Origin: an uncultured Collinsella sp.
Lineage (GTDB): Bacteria; Actinomycetota; Coriobacteriia; Coriobacteriales; Coriobacteriaceae
Reading direction: 5' to 3'
NCBI GenBank assembly: GCA_900541695.1
Contig: UQKL01000014.1
Location: 4,550-68,549 of the forward strand
Length of the DNA stretch: 64,000 nucleotides
Shown here one piece after another: positions 51,383-59,170 of this stretch. Every line of letters begins with the position of its first letter. The first letter of the stretch is position 1. The notes beneath the pieces are model-generated. The model was not told where the DNA came from. It saw only the letters and a program-made list of their open reading frames with translations, and ran no database searches. A program made the translations under genes and the position numbers.

Positions 51383-52681
51383 ATGATCTCTTATGGTTCG
51401 GAACAGCCCAAATCCTACCGTCCTCGCCTTTTGGACGAACGACTGCAAACCCTGCTCCAGATTTTTGGAGCGGTCGAGATTCGGGGCACAAAGTGGTGCG
51501 GCAAATCATGGACCGCGCTCGCATTCGGTGAGAGCGTCGTTCATCTTGACGACCCAAACGTAAAGTCGCTGGTCGAAGCCGATCCTTCGCTCGCCCTTCA
51601 GGGCAATAAGCCGCACGTCATCGATGAGTGGCAGGAGGCCCCCGCAACATGGGACGCCACACGCCGCGCCGTAGATGCATCCGGCGGCGAGAAGGGCCTC
51701 TTTATCCTCACCGGGTCGTCAACGCCGGCAAAAGACTCTGTCACTCACAGCGGCGCCGGTCGCATAGCCCGTCTCGACATGAGCACCATGACGCTTTGGG
51801 AACGAGGGCTTTCAACGGGATCCGTTTCGCTGCAAAACCTATTCGAAGGATCATTCGAACCTTCGGCCTATACAGGCTCGCTCCCCATGCTGGCCGACGC
51901 AATTTGCTGCGGAGGATGGCCGGCGCTTGTCGGGGCGAGCCCTCAGATGGCCGCAGAGGTCGTCAACCAGTATCTCGATGCCATGTACGAAGTCAGCGTT
52001 CCGCAAAAAGGAGGCGTGGGGTCTACGGCACGGCACATTGTGTCCTCGCTCGCGCGCAACGTTGCGACCTCTGCCACGCTCAACACCATCGCGGCAGACG
52101 CCTCGTTGGGCGACAGTGACGCCCAGCCGGCAACTTCGACCGTGGCGTTTTACCTCGACATGCTGGAGAGCATGTATGCGATTGTAAATCTGCCCGGTTG
52201 GGATGCACCCGTCCGCGCAAAGTCCCGCCTGCGCACCAAGCCAAAGCGCTATTTCGCCGACCCCTCCATTCCCGCAGCCGCGCTTGGAATGAATCCCAAA
52301 AGGCTGCTTGCGGACGGTCAGACTTTTGGCCTGCTCTTTGAGTCTCTGTGCATTCACGATCTGAGCGTCTACACCTCGTGCCTGCCCGGCTCGCATCCGG
52401 GCTCGCTCCACTACTATGGCGACTCCGACGGGCTTGAAGTTGATGCCATTATCGAGTTGAACGATGGCCGCTGGGCAGCGATAGAAATCAAGCTCGGCGA
52501 ATCCAAGGTTAGCGACGGAATCCGCAACATCGAGCGCCTGCGCCGCAAGGTCGCTCTGAACCCTGCCGCGCGCAACCCCCAGCCGGAGTTCTGCGCCGTC
52601 ATCACCGCGACCTCGCCCTTCTGCCGCTACGACGCCGAGCACGACGTCTACGTGTTCCCCATTGGAGCGTTGCGGGCGTAG
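51383..52681 (+). CDS. AAA_14/DUF4143 ATPase
   Basis: This 432-residue protein has a modified Walker A (RGTKWCGKSWTALAFG), VIDEWQEAP (Walker B-like) and ILTGSSTPAK (sensor), the AAA_14 pattern. The C-terminal DUF4143 part (about 200-430) contains FAD-like PSIPAAALGMNPKRL, FGLLFESLCIHDLSVY, YYGDSDGLEVDAIIEL and WAAIEIKLGES, where D, E and the I-E-I-K-L-G look like a PD-(D/E)xK nuclease core. Such proteins are common in human gut bacteria but poorly characterised. The start ATG (51383) is 12 bases after GAGG. Four iterons precede it and could be its operator. Confidence 0.8.
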   Translation: MISYGSEQPKSYRPRLLDERLQTLLQIFGAVEIRGTKWCGKSWTALAFGESVVHLDDPNVKSLVEADPSLALQGNKPHVIDEWQEAPATWDATRRAVDASGGEKGLFILTGSSTPAKDSVTHSGAGRIARLDMSTMTLWERGLSTGSVSLQNLFEGSFEPSAYTGSLPMLADAICCGGWPALVGASPQMAAEVVNQYLDAMYEVSVPQKGGVGSTARHIVSSLARNVATSATLNTIAADASLGDSDAQPATSTVAFYLDMLESMYAIVNLPGWDAPVRAKSRLRTKPKRYFADPSIPAAALGMNPKRLLADGQTFGLLFESLCIHDLSVYTSCLPGSHPGSLHYYGDSDGLEVDAIIELNDGRWAAIEIKLGESKVSDGIRNIERLRRKVALNPAARNPQPEFCAVITATSPFCRYDAEHDVYVFPIGALRA

Positions 52682-52733
52682 GGCGGTGATTCGGGGCACT
52701 GGGTTTGTTTAATGGGTAATTCGATCTTCGAAG

Positions 52734-53015
52734 CTACGGCTCCGTCTCGTCATAGGTAATGGCACATCCGCAGGTTGGGCATTGCTGAGGATAGACCGGG
52801 AGACGCAGGCCCGTTCGAGCCCGCGGGTCGATAGCGTGTTTGTCGCGGGTGTCGATGAAGCTGATGTCTAGGCATGGGAGGTCTGCACCGCAGCTTGGGC
52901 ACGGCACACAGATTTGGCTGCAGGTGGCCTCAACGAGCGGGAACAGTCTCCGGTCCATTAGCGCTCGCGGCAGATTTCCGTACACGCCTCGTGCGATATC
53001 GCTTCGCCATCCCAT
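52734..53015 (-). CDS. Small double-zinc-ribbon protein
   Basis: This 93-residue protein has CVPCPSCGADLPC (about residues 36-48) and CPTCGCAITYDETEP (79 on), two CxxC knuckles. There is no signal peptide. GGGGAGACC precedes the ATG at 53015. The spacing of the cysteines suggests one zinc ribbon or two short ones, as in CpXC-type or small nucleic-acid-binding proteins. I do not recognise the family, and neighbours do not help. Confidence 0.55.
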   Translation of the reverse strand: MGWRSDIARGVYGNLPRALMDRRLFPLVEATCSQICVPCPSCGADLPCLDISFIDTRDKHAIDPRARTGLRLPVYPQQCPTCGCAITYDETEP

Positions 53016-53133
53016 GGTCTCCCCTTTCCCGTTTTAACTGTTGAGGAGAGAATGGCAGGATCGCGCAGCACTCGATGCGGCGCGGCGCGATCCGATCAAT
53101 CGACATGATTGGGTTGCGACGGGCCGTATCTGA

Positions 53134-54216
53134 CTAATACGACGCAACGGCTTCCGCCCGACGTCGCGATTCCGAGAAATCGAACTCGGCGCGGTGGGCT
53201 TCGAGGAATCGGGCATTGGGGCGCAGGCGATGTTCATCCGGCTCGCGCAATACCGAGCCCGCAAATGTCGCATAGTCCGTATGCTGCAGAAGGTACGACC
53301 CGCAAAGTTGATAGTCGCCGCGCACCAACTCAAACGAAATCAGATGGGCATCGAACAGCGAGTACAGGTCGCGACGCAGTAGGATACCGTTGCTGACAAC
53401 CTGTGACTTGGGACCCGAGTAGTTCTCGATATGCGCGGCTTCGAGCGCTTCGTCAACGTTGCAGCCAGAGATAGCACATCGACCGGTATAGGACTCAAAG
53501 AGCTGATTGCGAAAACGCTGCTGGCCGATTCGCTCGCGACGCAACGCGTAGCGGACCCTTTCATCATCGTTCACCGGAGCGCCAGAGAACTCCGCAGCAA
53601 CAGGAGCATCCTTCATATAGCTCATATCGGGGAAGAAGCGGGCGTCAGGTCCGCCCTTGTGAACAGGGCCGTGCAGCACAAACCAACTGTTCTCGGGCTC
53701 GTAGCGTTCGACGAATGCGAGACCAAGTACCTTGTATCCGGCGTTGGTCGCAAAGAACACGCCGACAGGAACGCCGCACTCCATACAGTTGATCATCTTT
53801 TGGTTGTAGTCCTGGTCGCGCCAGTTTTCGACCGATGCGCTTTGCGACGAGTACTTGAGCACCCACGTGCCATCCTCAAGATAGAGCGGCGGAACATCGG
53901 GGTAGGCGCCGCGCTTGGAATTGTGCACCGAGAGCGCAAAGGTCTTCTCGCGCGGATGCTTAACGCGCCCGCGACCAGGCCAAAAGATGCCCGAATCGCG
54001 TGACACTGGAAAGAGCTCGGAATCAATCGTCAGACGAAAGGGATAATGAGGACCATCAACATTGGTGCGATACGGAAGCTTGTCCCACAGGTCGCCACGC
54101 TGTTCCTCGCGCAAGAACCACTCCCAGGCCCGGACATATTCGGACGGCACAAAGCTGCAAGCGCGGTCGAAACTCGGCCGAGCAACCAGCGGAACATTAG
54201 AAGCGATGCCGTCCAT
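53134..54216 (-). CDS. HNH endonuclease
   Basis: This 360-residue protein has a C-terminal HNH_2-type domain: RNQLFESYTGRCAISGCNVDEALEAAHIENYSG, with C-x(4)-C, AAHIE and NGILLRRDLYSLFDAHLI. The H-N-H core residues are H in AAHIE, N in SNGILL and H in DAHLI. The N-terminal 200 residues have no recognised domain (WEWFLREEQRGDLWDKL, PLYLEDGTWVLKYSSQ), possibly DNA or ligand sensing. GGAGG precedes the ATG at 54216. Such domains are often used in restriction or abortive defence. It lies in an accessory region next to secreted protein genes. Confidence 0.8.
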   Translation of the reverse strand: MDGIASNVPLVARPSFDRACSFVPSEYVRAWEWFLREEQRGDLWDKLPYRTNVDGPHYPFRLTIDSELFPVSRDSGIFWPGRGRVKHPREKTFALSVHNSKRGAYPDVPPLYLEDGTWVLKYSSQSASVENWRDQDYNQKMINCMECGVPVGVFFATNAGYKVLGLAFVERYEPENSWFVLHGPVHKGGPDARFFPDMSYMKDAPVAAEFSGAPVNDDERVRYALRRERIGQQRFRNQLFESYTGRCAISGCNVDEALEAAHIENYSGPKSQVVSNGILLRRDLYSLFDAHLISFELVRGDYQLCGSYLLQHTDYATFAGSVLREPDEHRLRPNARFLEAHRAEFDFSESRRRAEAVASY

Positions 54217-54276
54217 AAGGAACCTCCAGGAAGAACAGTTCCCCATATTATCGCCGATGCAGTGATAGCGCTGTAC

Positions 54277-54310
54277 GAAAAAGGGCTCACTTCCTTCGAA
54301 GTGGGCCCTT
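54277..54310 (-). terminator. Rho-independent terminator of secreted protein 5
   Basis: AAGGGCCCACTTC and GAAGTGAGCCCTT pair with one mismatch, followed on the minus strand by TTTTT. Confidence 0.85.
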
Positions 54311-54339
54311 GCCAGTCTGCATATTAGCGAACGTCGGCA

Positions 54340-55299
54340 TTACGACATTGCGACACCGGCGAGTTTGACGCTGACGTTATAGGTCGTCGGGCTGTTCTCG
54401 ATGGACTTACCGTTAACGCAATCCGCATCGGTGCCTTCCATCCAGATATAGACACGCACCGCAACGCCGTTGTAGCCAACGCCCCTAGCAATCGGTTCGG
54501 TGCCCTTAGCAACCGAGTAATCGCCGCTGTCACCCTTAGTAGCAACCCATCCGTACGTGCCGCCTTTAAAGATACGGGGATAGGTTGCTTTCGCGAGCGT
54601 CGGAGTGCCATTCTTGTTTTGGATGCTCGTCCAGCCATCAATAGCGCTTGCATCGTTACCCTTGCCCGTCTCATCGCACATGGCATATACAACGCGCAGT
54701 TTTTCTTCGCCGACACACGACTTGCCGTCAGACCCAATCGCCTGCGTGGTAATCGCAACGCGCAGAGAACCAACCATGGTCTCCGACGCCTCGCCGCCCA
54801 CGGGCTCAATCGTTACGGGCTCACCGTCAGACGCGTCAAGGTAAACGTCGGCCGTGCCGGTATCGGTAATGGTGTAGACGATGTATTCGCTTTTAATGAA
54901 AGCGTGATACTTCTTGCCAGCAGCCTCATACTCGCCCGGCAAAGCATTTGCAGCCGTTAAGAAAGAGGGCTTTGAATAGTCAGTTACCAGACCCTGGTTG
55001 TTCCAGCCATTGCAAACGTACCAGTTTTTAAGGTCGTCAGTCGAAGACGGGCTGAGCGTAGCGCCCGTAGTCTGGGCTTCGAGCGACTTCTGTTCGCCAC
55101 CATGCTGGGCACCGTTCTTGAGCTCGTCAATTTGAAGGATGAAGCCATTCGTCGTCGCGCTAATGGTTGACGTGGTTGCAGAAACCTTCGTATTCGCAAC
55201 GTACCACGCATAGGTCGCTGCCGACAAAGCAAACGCAGAGAGGACCACGCTAACAGCGGCCGCAACAAGTTGTGTTTTAAGGCTCTTAGACGATTGCAC
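54340..55299 (-). CDS. Secreted SipW-type protein 5
   Basis: This 319-residue protein starts with GTG after a strong AAAGGAGG. The signal helix is KTQLVAAAVSVVLSAFALSA followed by ATYAWYVANTK. Shared motifs are TLSPSSTDDLKNWY, SLRVAITTQAIG and C-terminal VRVYIWMEGTDADCVN. The mature part is Gly/Ser/Asp rich (KNGAQHGGEQKSLE). It lies downstream of secreted protein 6, separated by a terminator, and should be processed by a SipW peptidase from the operon 10 kb away, since none is next to it. It may be a filament subunit. Confidence 0.75.
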   Translation of the reverse strand: MQSSKSLKTQLVAAAVSVVLSAFALSAATYAWYVANTKVSATTSTISATTNGFILQIDELKNGAQHGGEQKSLEAQTTGATLSPSSTDDLKNWYVCNGWNNQGLVTDYSKPSFLTAANALPGEYEAAGKKYHAFIKSEYIVYTITDTGTADVYLDASDGEPVTIEPVGGEASETMVGSLRVAITTQAIGSDGKSCVGEEKLRVVYAMCDETGKGNDASAIDGWTSIQNKNGTPTLAKATYPRIFKGGTYGWVATKGDSGDYSVAKGTEPIARGVGYNGVAVRVYIWMEGTDADCVNGKSIENSPTTYNVSVKLAGVAMS

Positions 55300-55313
55300 G
55301 TGATCCTCCTTTC

Positions 55314-55355
55314 AAAAACAGAACGGGCACCCGGCGCATAAGCCGGGCGCCCGTT
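55314..55355 (-). terminator. Hairpin between secreted proteins 6 and 5
   Basis: AACGGGCGCCCGGC and GCCGGGTGCCCGTT pair nearly perfectly, followed on the minus strand by CTGTTTTTG. It ends before the ribosome site of protein 5 and may lower its expression relative to protein 6. Confidence 0.85.
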
Positions 55356-55377
55356 AAAACGCATGGGATAGCTTAGT

Positions 55378-56223
55378 TTACTCAGTGACAGCGTTGTTTG
55401 CGCCCGCCGCGTCTTTACCCTGGGTGTTAACCGGAGTGGCGGTAAACGAGATATTCACGCCAACATTCTTAAGAGAAGTGAAGTTCTCGGTGTAAACTTT
55501 TTCGGCAGAGCCGTCATAGAAGACATAGGCCGTAACGTTAACAGAGCCACCAGCGGTAATCGCGTCGGCAAGAACGCCGTCGGTGTTGTTACCAGTAACC
55601 GGAGTTTTGTCGAAATAAGCGCTTACCAGCGCGCCGCTCTCCGAGACCTTGTACACGCCCCACTTATCACCGCACACGAGCAAAACGGAGACGGCGTCTT
55701 TGAGACCATTTTCGTCGGTCGCGCCAGTGCCTGTTACTTCAACCTTGGAAACCTTAAGGTTCTTGAAGGAGCCAGCCTTTGCATCAGTGGTGCCAATCTT
55801 AAAGGTTTCCGCGATAGCAAACTCGCCGTTAGCGGCTGTCTCAGGAGTGCCAACATCATAGCGAGATCCGTTAAGAATCGTAGCCGCGCCCTTTTTCTGC
55901 GCATATGCAGACTGGAAAAGCGGCTTGGTAGTTTCGGTAACGAGAGTAGAATGCGCAGAACCATTCACGACCTGCGATGGGTACAGAACCTTAGCCTCTG
56001 CGTTGGCGTCAGCAAAAGAAATGCTCGTGTCCTTGAGCTCATCGTCAGTCTTCGCGATCTTCAAGAACGGAGCGTTCGACTGAGCAGAAATCGTTGCGGT
56101 CTCGGCCTTAACCGTGTTGTTGCTCACAAACCATGCGAAGGTGGCAGAGCCCAACGCTACGGCTGCTACCAGCACCATGGCGATGGCGGCGCCCATCTGC
56201 TTCTTTAATGCCTTGGTATCCAT
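55378..56223 (-). CDS. Secreted SipW-type protein 6, likely major subunit
   Basis: This 281-residue protein starts MDTKALKKQMGAAIAMVLVA and has the signal helix end GSATFAWFVSNNTVKAETAT. It lacks cysteine in the C-terminal motif: VTAYVFYDGSAEKVYTENF replaces W-x-E-G-x-D-x-x-C. It is rich in Ala, Lys, Thr and Val, as pilin-like or TasA-like filament subunits are. A good ribosome site (AAAGGGG) and a long leader (about 290 bases before the ATG without genes) suggest high or regulated expression. A terminator follows, then protein 5. I think it may be the main filament protein and protein 5 a minor one. Confidence 0.72.
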   Translation of the reverse strand: MDTKALKKQMGAAIAMVLVAAVALGSATFAWFVSNNTVKAETATISAQSNAPFLKIAKTDDELKDTSISFADANAEAKVLYPSQVVNGSAHSTLVTETTKPLFQSAYAQKKGAATILNGSRYDVGTPETAANGEFAIAETFKIGTTDAKAGSFKNLKVSKVEVTGTGATDENGLKDAVSVLLVCGDKWGVYKVSESGALVSAYFDKTPVTGNNTDGVLADAITAGGSVNVTAYVFYDGSAEKVYTENFTSLKNVGVNISFTATPVNTQGKDAAGANNAVTE

Positions 56224-56622
56224 ACGGACCCCTTTCTTTCCCCATTCATCCCAGACGACCCTCGAGAAGCCCGGAAGGGGAGCCCGCGCTTTCGTGTTGG
56301 ATGTTGCTTGCCCATCCTTTAGACATGGAATCGAGAATACCATAATTCTTACGATTTCCTTATGAGTTTTCGAGAGCTTACATTCCGGCAGATTCATAGG
56401 CCCACCTCGGGTTATATGTGGTGCTATGTGAACATCGTTTACCTTATTTGATCTCTCTCCCACAAAGCTGTAAGTCCCTCTTAAGCCTTGCGACCGCAGT
56501 TCCACGCCATCGCATACATTCACCCTCCGCCGAGCTTCGCCCTAGCCCTTCCCCACCCGCTATACTGATGTAGCACGTGTAATTTCTGCTCGCTTGCGTA
56601 GGCTGTTTGTTAGGAGGTCCCT
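56224..56622. other. Intergenic region before secreted protein 6 and the 56623 gene
   Basis: This 400-base region between divergent genes shows no gene. On the minus strand it has a GGATG/CATCC hairpin (near 56310) and AT-rich blocks with possible -10 sequences (TATTCT near 56335). The divergent gene's ribosome site GGAGG is at 56611-56616. I see no known riboswitch consensus. Confidence 0.4.
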
Positions 56623-57135
56623 ATGGCTGCTGCCGCTCAACCTAAAGGAAGCGTTTCCACCGGATCGATCAAACCGGTGACACGTAAGGCCGTTCGCTGC
56701 CAGCGCGAGGTCGCCTGGCTGATCACGCAGGCTGCCGGCAAGTTAGTTGCTACCATCGACGACGTCAACGCACCCACGCCCAGTTTTGTGCTGGCAGCGG
56801 CGCTATCGCACGTCCGCGCGCAGCAGCATGCCGCACAGGACCATGGACGCACGATTGACTACAAAGCCGTCATGGCCCCCGACCTCGCAAGCTTTTGTGC
56901 GGCCGCGGGGCTGCCCACAGCGCGCAACGCGCTTTCGGACGCGGGCTACATGTTCACCCTCTCGGGCGCAGACCTCATCCGCGACGTTTACGCCTACTGT
57001 AGTGACCTGGGCGAACGCACGGGTGACGCGGCGCAGGTCAAACCGGGCTACGCGATCAAGCTCGCGCTGCGACTGTTCTTGCTGGATGCCGCCACTGCCA
57101 GCGGCGCTACCTCCAAAGACAACGCCTCTGCATAG
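56623..57135 (+). CDS. Hypothetical helical protein
   Basis: This 170-residue protein starts after GGAGGTCCCT. It is rich in Ala and helices (TPSFVLAAALSHVRAQQHAA, LASFCAAAGLPTARNALSDA, IKLALRLFLLDAATASGAT) with no membrane segment and no cysteine cluster. The N-terminal 25 residues are basic and flexible (QPKGSVSTGSIKPVTRKAV). I do not recognise a family. It is transcribed divergently from the secreted protein 6 gene and ends in a strong terminator. Confidence 0.55.
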   Translation: MAAAAQPKGSVSTGSIKPVTRKAVRCQREVAWLITQAAGKLVATIDDVNAPTPSFVLAAALSHVRAQQHAAQDHGRTIDYKAVMAPDLASFCAAAGLPTARNALSDAGYMFTLSGADLIRDVYAYCSDLGERTGDAAQVKPGYAIKLALRLFLLDAATASGATSKDNASA

Positions 57136-57178
57136 CAAAAGCGCCGGGCCGGGAAATCAATCCCGGCCCGGCGATTGT
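57135..57178. terminator. Bidirectional terminator hairpin
   Basis: CGCCGGGCCGGGA (57142-57154) and TCCCGGCCCGGCG (57161-57173) are perfect inverse complements. On the minus strand TTTT follows; on the plus strand only ATTGTTC follows. It serves the convergent genes on both sides, more clearly the minus one. Confidence 0.75.
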
Positions 57179-57183
57179 TCGTT

Positions 57184-58370
57184 CTACTTATCCCCGTCCC
57201 CTACGGGCGAGTTCTTTTGGTTGCGGCGGTTACTCCAGGTCACGTTGTGCTCCTTGTAGTAATCGGGCGCCTCGTTGCCGCTCGCGCTAATGGGGTCGTT
57301 GCCGGTCAGGGTGTCGGCAATATCCTGCACGAACTTAATGAACAGGCTCGAGTCGTCGGTCTCGGACGAATCAAAGTCGAAGCCGAACTCCACCGCACCA
57401 CCAATGATCTTGTCCACGCACTCTGGATCGTCGCCGTCTAGCCAAATGACCACGGTGTACTTGTCCACGTCGCCCACGCGGAAGTTCGCGTGGCTAATGG
57501 TCGTCACCACGTCTTTGGACGCAAACGGCTCGGTGTTGGGCTCGGGGCTGCCATCGGCCGCAGCCGCCGCATAGGTGGTGGGCTCGCCATTGCGATACAC
57601 CCTCACGCGCGCCGCCTTCTCCACGCCCTTGCTGGCGCTGACCACTTTGAGCTTGGCGCTGTAGCCCAGGTCGGTCTTGCCGGCGTTGCGGATATAGAAG
57701 GTGTACGCCACGTAGTTTTGCCGTTGTGGCTGCCGTCGATGTCGTCCAGGTTGTCGGGCAGGTCGTCGGCGGCGATATTGGTGCCGTTGTCCACGGCGTC
57801 GGCCGCCAGGCGCGCGGTGGCGTTGTTAAAGTCGCCGTTGTCGGCAATGGCCACGCCGCGGCGGAACAGCTCCAGGCGGTTGAGGTTGATAGTGAAGTTG
57901 CCCATGTTTTCCTGCATAAACGACAGGGCGAACAGCACGCCAAAGGCAAGCGCCAGCACCACGAGGGCCTTTTGCAGTTTGTCCATGCGCAGCAGCGCCG
58001 CGCCGATGCGCTCCATGCGGCGCTTGGGCATGTACATGGAGACGACCGCGTCGGGGTCGATGTCGTCGAGGTCCTGGTCGGCCAGCGCCTGCTCCAGCTC
58101 CTCGATGCGCACCACGCCGCGGAGGTCGCGCTTGGGTTTGGGCTTGCGCTTGGGTTTGCCGAAGCGCTTGCGGGAGGTGGGAGCCTGCTCGGGTGCGGAG
58201 TCCTCGCCGGGCGCGTCCTCGGCATTGGCGCCGGGCACGTCCTGCGGCGTGCCCTTGGGCTGGCGCTCAGTCTGGCCATCGGTCACGTCCTCGGGCTGGC
58301 CCTCGACGAAATTCTCGGCCAAATCCTCGGCAGCTTGATCTTTGTTGTCGTTACGCTTGAACAGAGCCAT
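57184..58370 (-). pseudogene. Frameshifted TasA-like membrane protein next to PilZ
   Basis: Two frames together encode one 395-residue protein. Residues 1-218 (MALFKRNDNKDQAAEDLAEN, acidic tail, basic stretch RKRFGKPKRKPKPKRD, one helix KALVVLALAFGVLFALSFMQ at 135-154) run to DIDGSHNGK. Then the frame breaks at AAAA near 57716-57719, and the neighbouring frame continues NYVAYTFYIRNAGKTDLGYS to the stop at 57184. The second part ends with VVIWLDGDDPECVDKIIGG, the motif of the secreted protein family. With five A instead of four the gene would be whole. Mutation, sequencing error or slippage remain open. It lies five bases after the PilZ gene, so they are one operon. Confidence 0.65.
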
Positions 58371-58375
58371 GGCGA

Positions 58376-59041
58376 TCAGATCTTATATTTGGTGCGAATG
58401 TAGCCGACGTATTCTTTGACGAGCTCGCGCTCCATGTCGTCGGCGTAACGGAACTGCAGGCCGCAGACGTTGCGGTACAGACTGCCCTTGGGCGCGCGGC
58501 GCACCCAACACACGATGCCCAGCTGCCCGGGCAGCTCGTGGCGCTCGCCCTGCAGGCGGATCGTGGGCATTTGCACGGCCAGGGCCTCGCCCACGTCGGG
58601 GTAATCGTTAAGGTAGATGGCCAGGCCGCCGGCCGAGACGTCGATGGTCATAGCGTCCTCGGGCTCAGGAGTCGGCGCGTTGTCGCGCTGGTAGGTCAGG
58701 CGCATGGCGACCTTAAAACGCTCGTCGCGGCGCCTGACGAAGGTGCGCTGCTCGGCGACTTTGCGCATTTTCCAGTAGGTGCGGATGCCCTTTTTCTCGA
58801 CCGACTCGGGGTAGCCGGCGAGCACGAACGTCTCCTCGCCCACTTTGTATTGCAGCAACAGCTTTTGGTTTTCGTCCATGATGAGCGGCTTGCCGGCGAG
58901 CATGGGCGCGCTCATAAGAAAGTACGCCTCGTCCAGGTTCTCTTTGTACGTGGCGAGCATGTTGAAGTCGGTTTTTTGGCCCATGGGCACGTCGAATGCC
59001 ACCTGAAGCTTAGTCCCCGGCGTTATCTGTTGCTCTGCCAT
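58376..59041 (-). CDS. PilZ domain protein (c-di-GMP receptor type)
   Basis: This 221-residue protein has a YcgR-like N-terminal half (TPGTKLQVAFDVPMG, YFLMSAPMLAGKPLIMDENQ) and a PilZ C-terminal half. The PilZ block is RTFVRRRDERFKVAMRLTYQ (R-x-x-x-R pattern, though RRRDERF replaces the usual RxxxR) and TIDVSAGGLAIYLND (D-x-S-x-x-G), both c-di-GMP contacts. The end (GLQFRYADDMERELVKEYVG) is helical. GGGGGAGAATAC precedes the ATG at 59041. It could tie the frameshifted surface protein, or the SipW system, to c-di-GMP. Confidence 0.85.
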   Translation of the reverse strand: MAEQQITPGTKLQVAFDVPMGQKTDFNMLATYKENLDEAYFLMSAPMLAGKPLIMDENQKLLLQYKVGEETFVLAGYPESVEKKGIRTYWKMRKVAEQRTFVRRRDERFKVAMRLTYQRDNAPTPEPEDAMTIDVSAGGLAIYLNDYPDVGEALAVQMPTIRLQGERHELPGQLGIVCWVRRAPKGSLYRNVCGLQFRYADDMERELVKEYVGYIRTKYKI

Positions 59042-59170
59042 GTATTCTCCCCCAGTCGCGGGCGCCGATATCATCGTCGTGCGCGATGCACATTGGGCTA
59101 TTGTAACTGCTTTGCCGCAGGTTTCGATGTGCAGCGCGTGAAATGGCGCGGATGTGAGGCGGGGCAGCCA

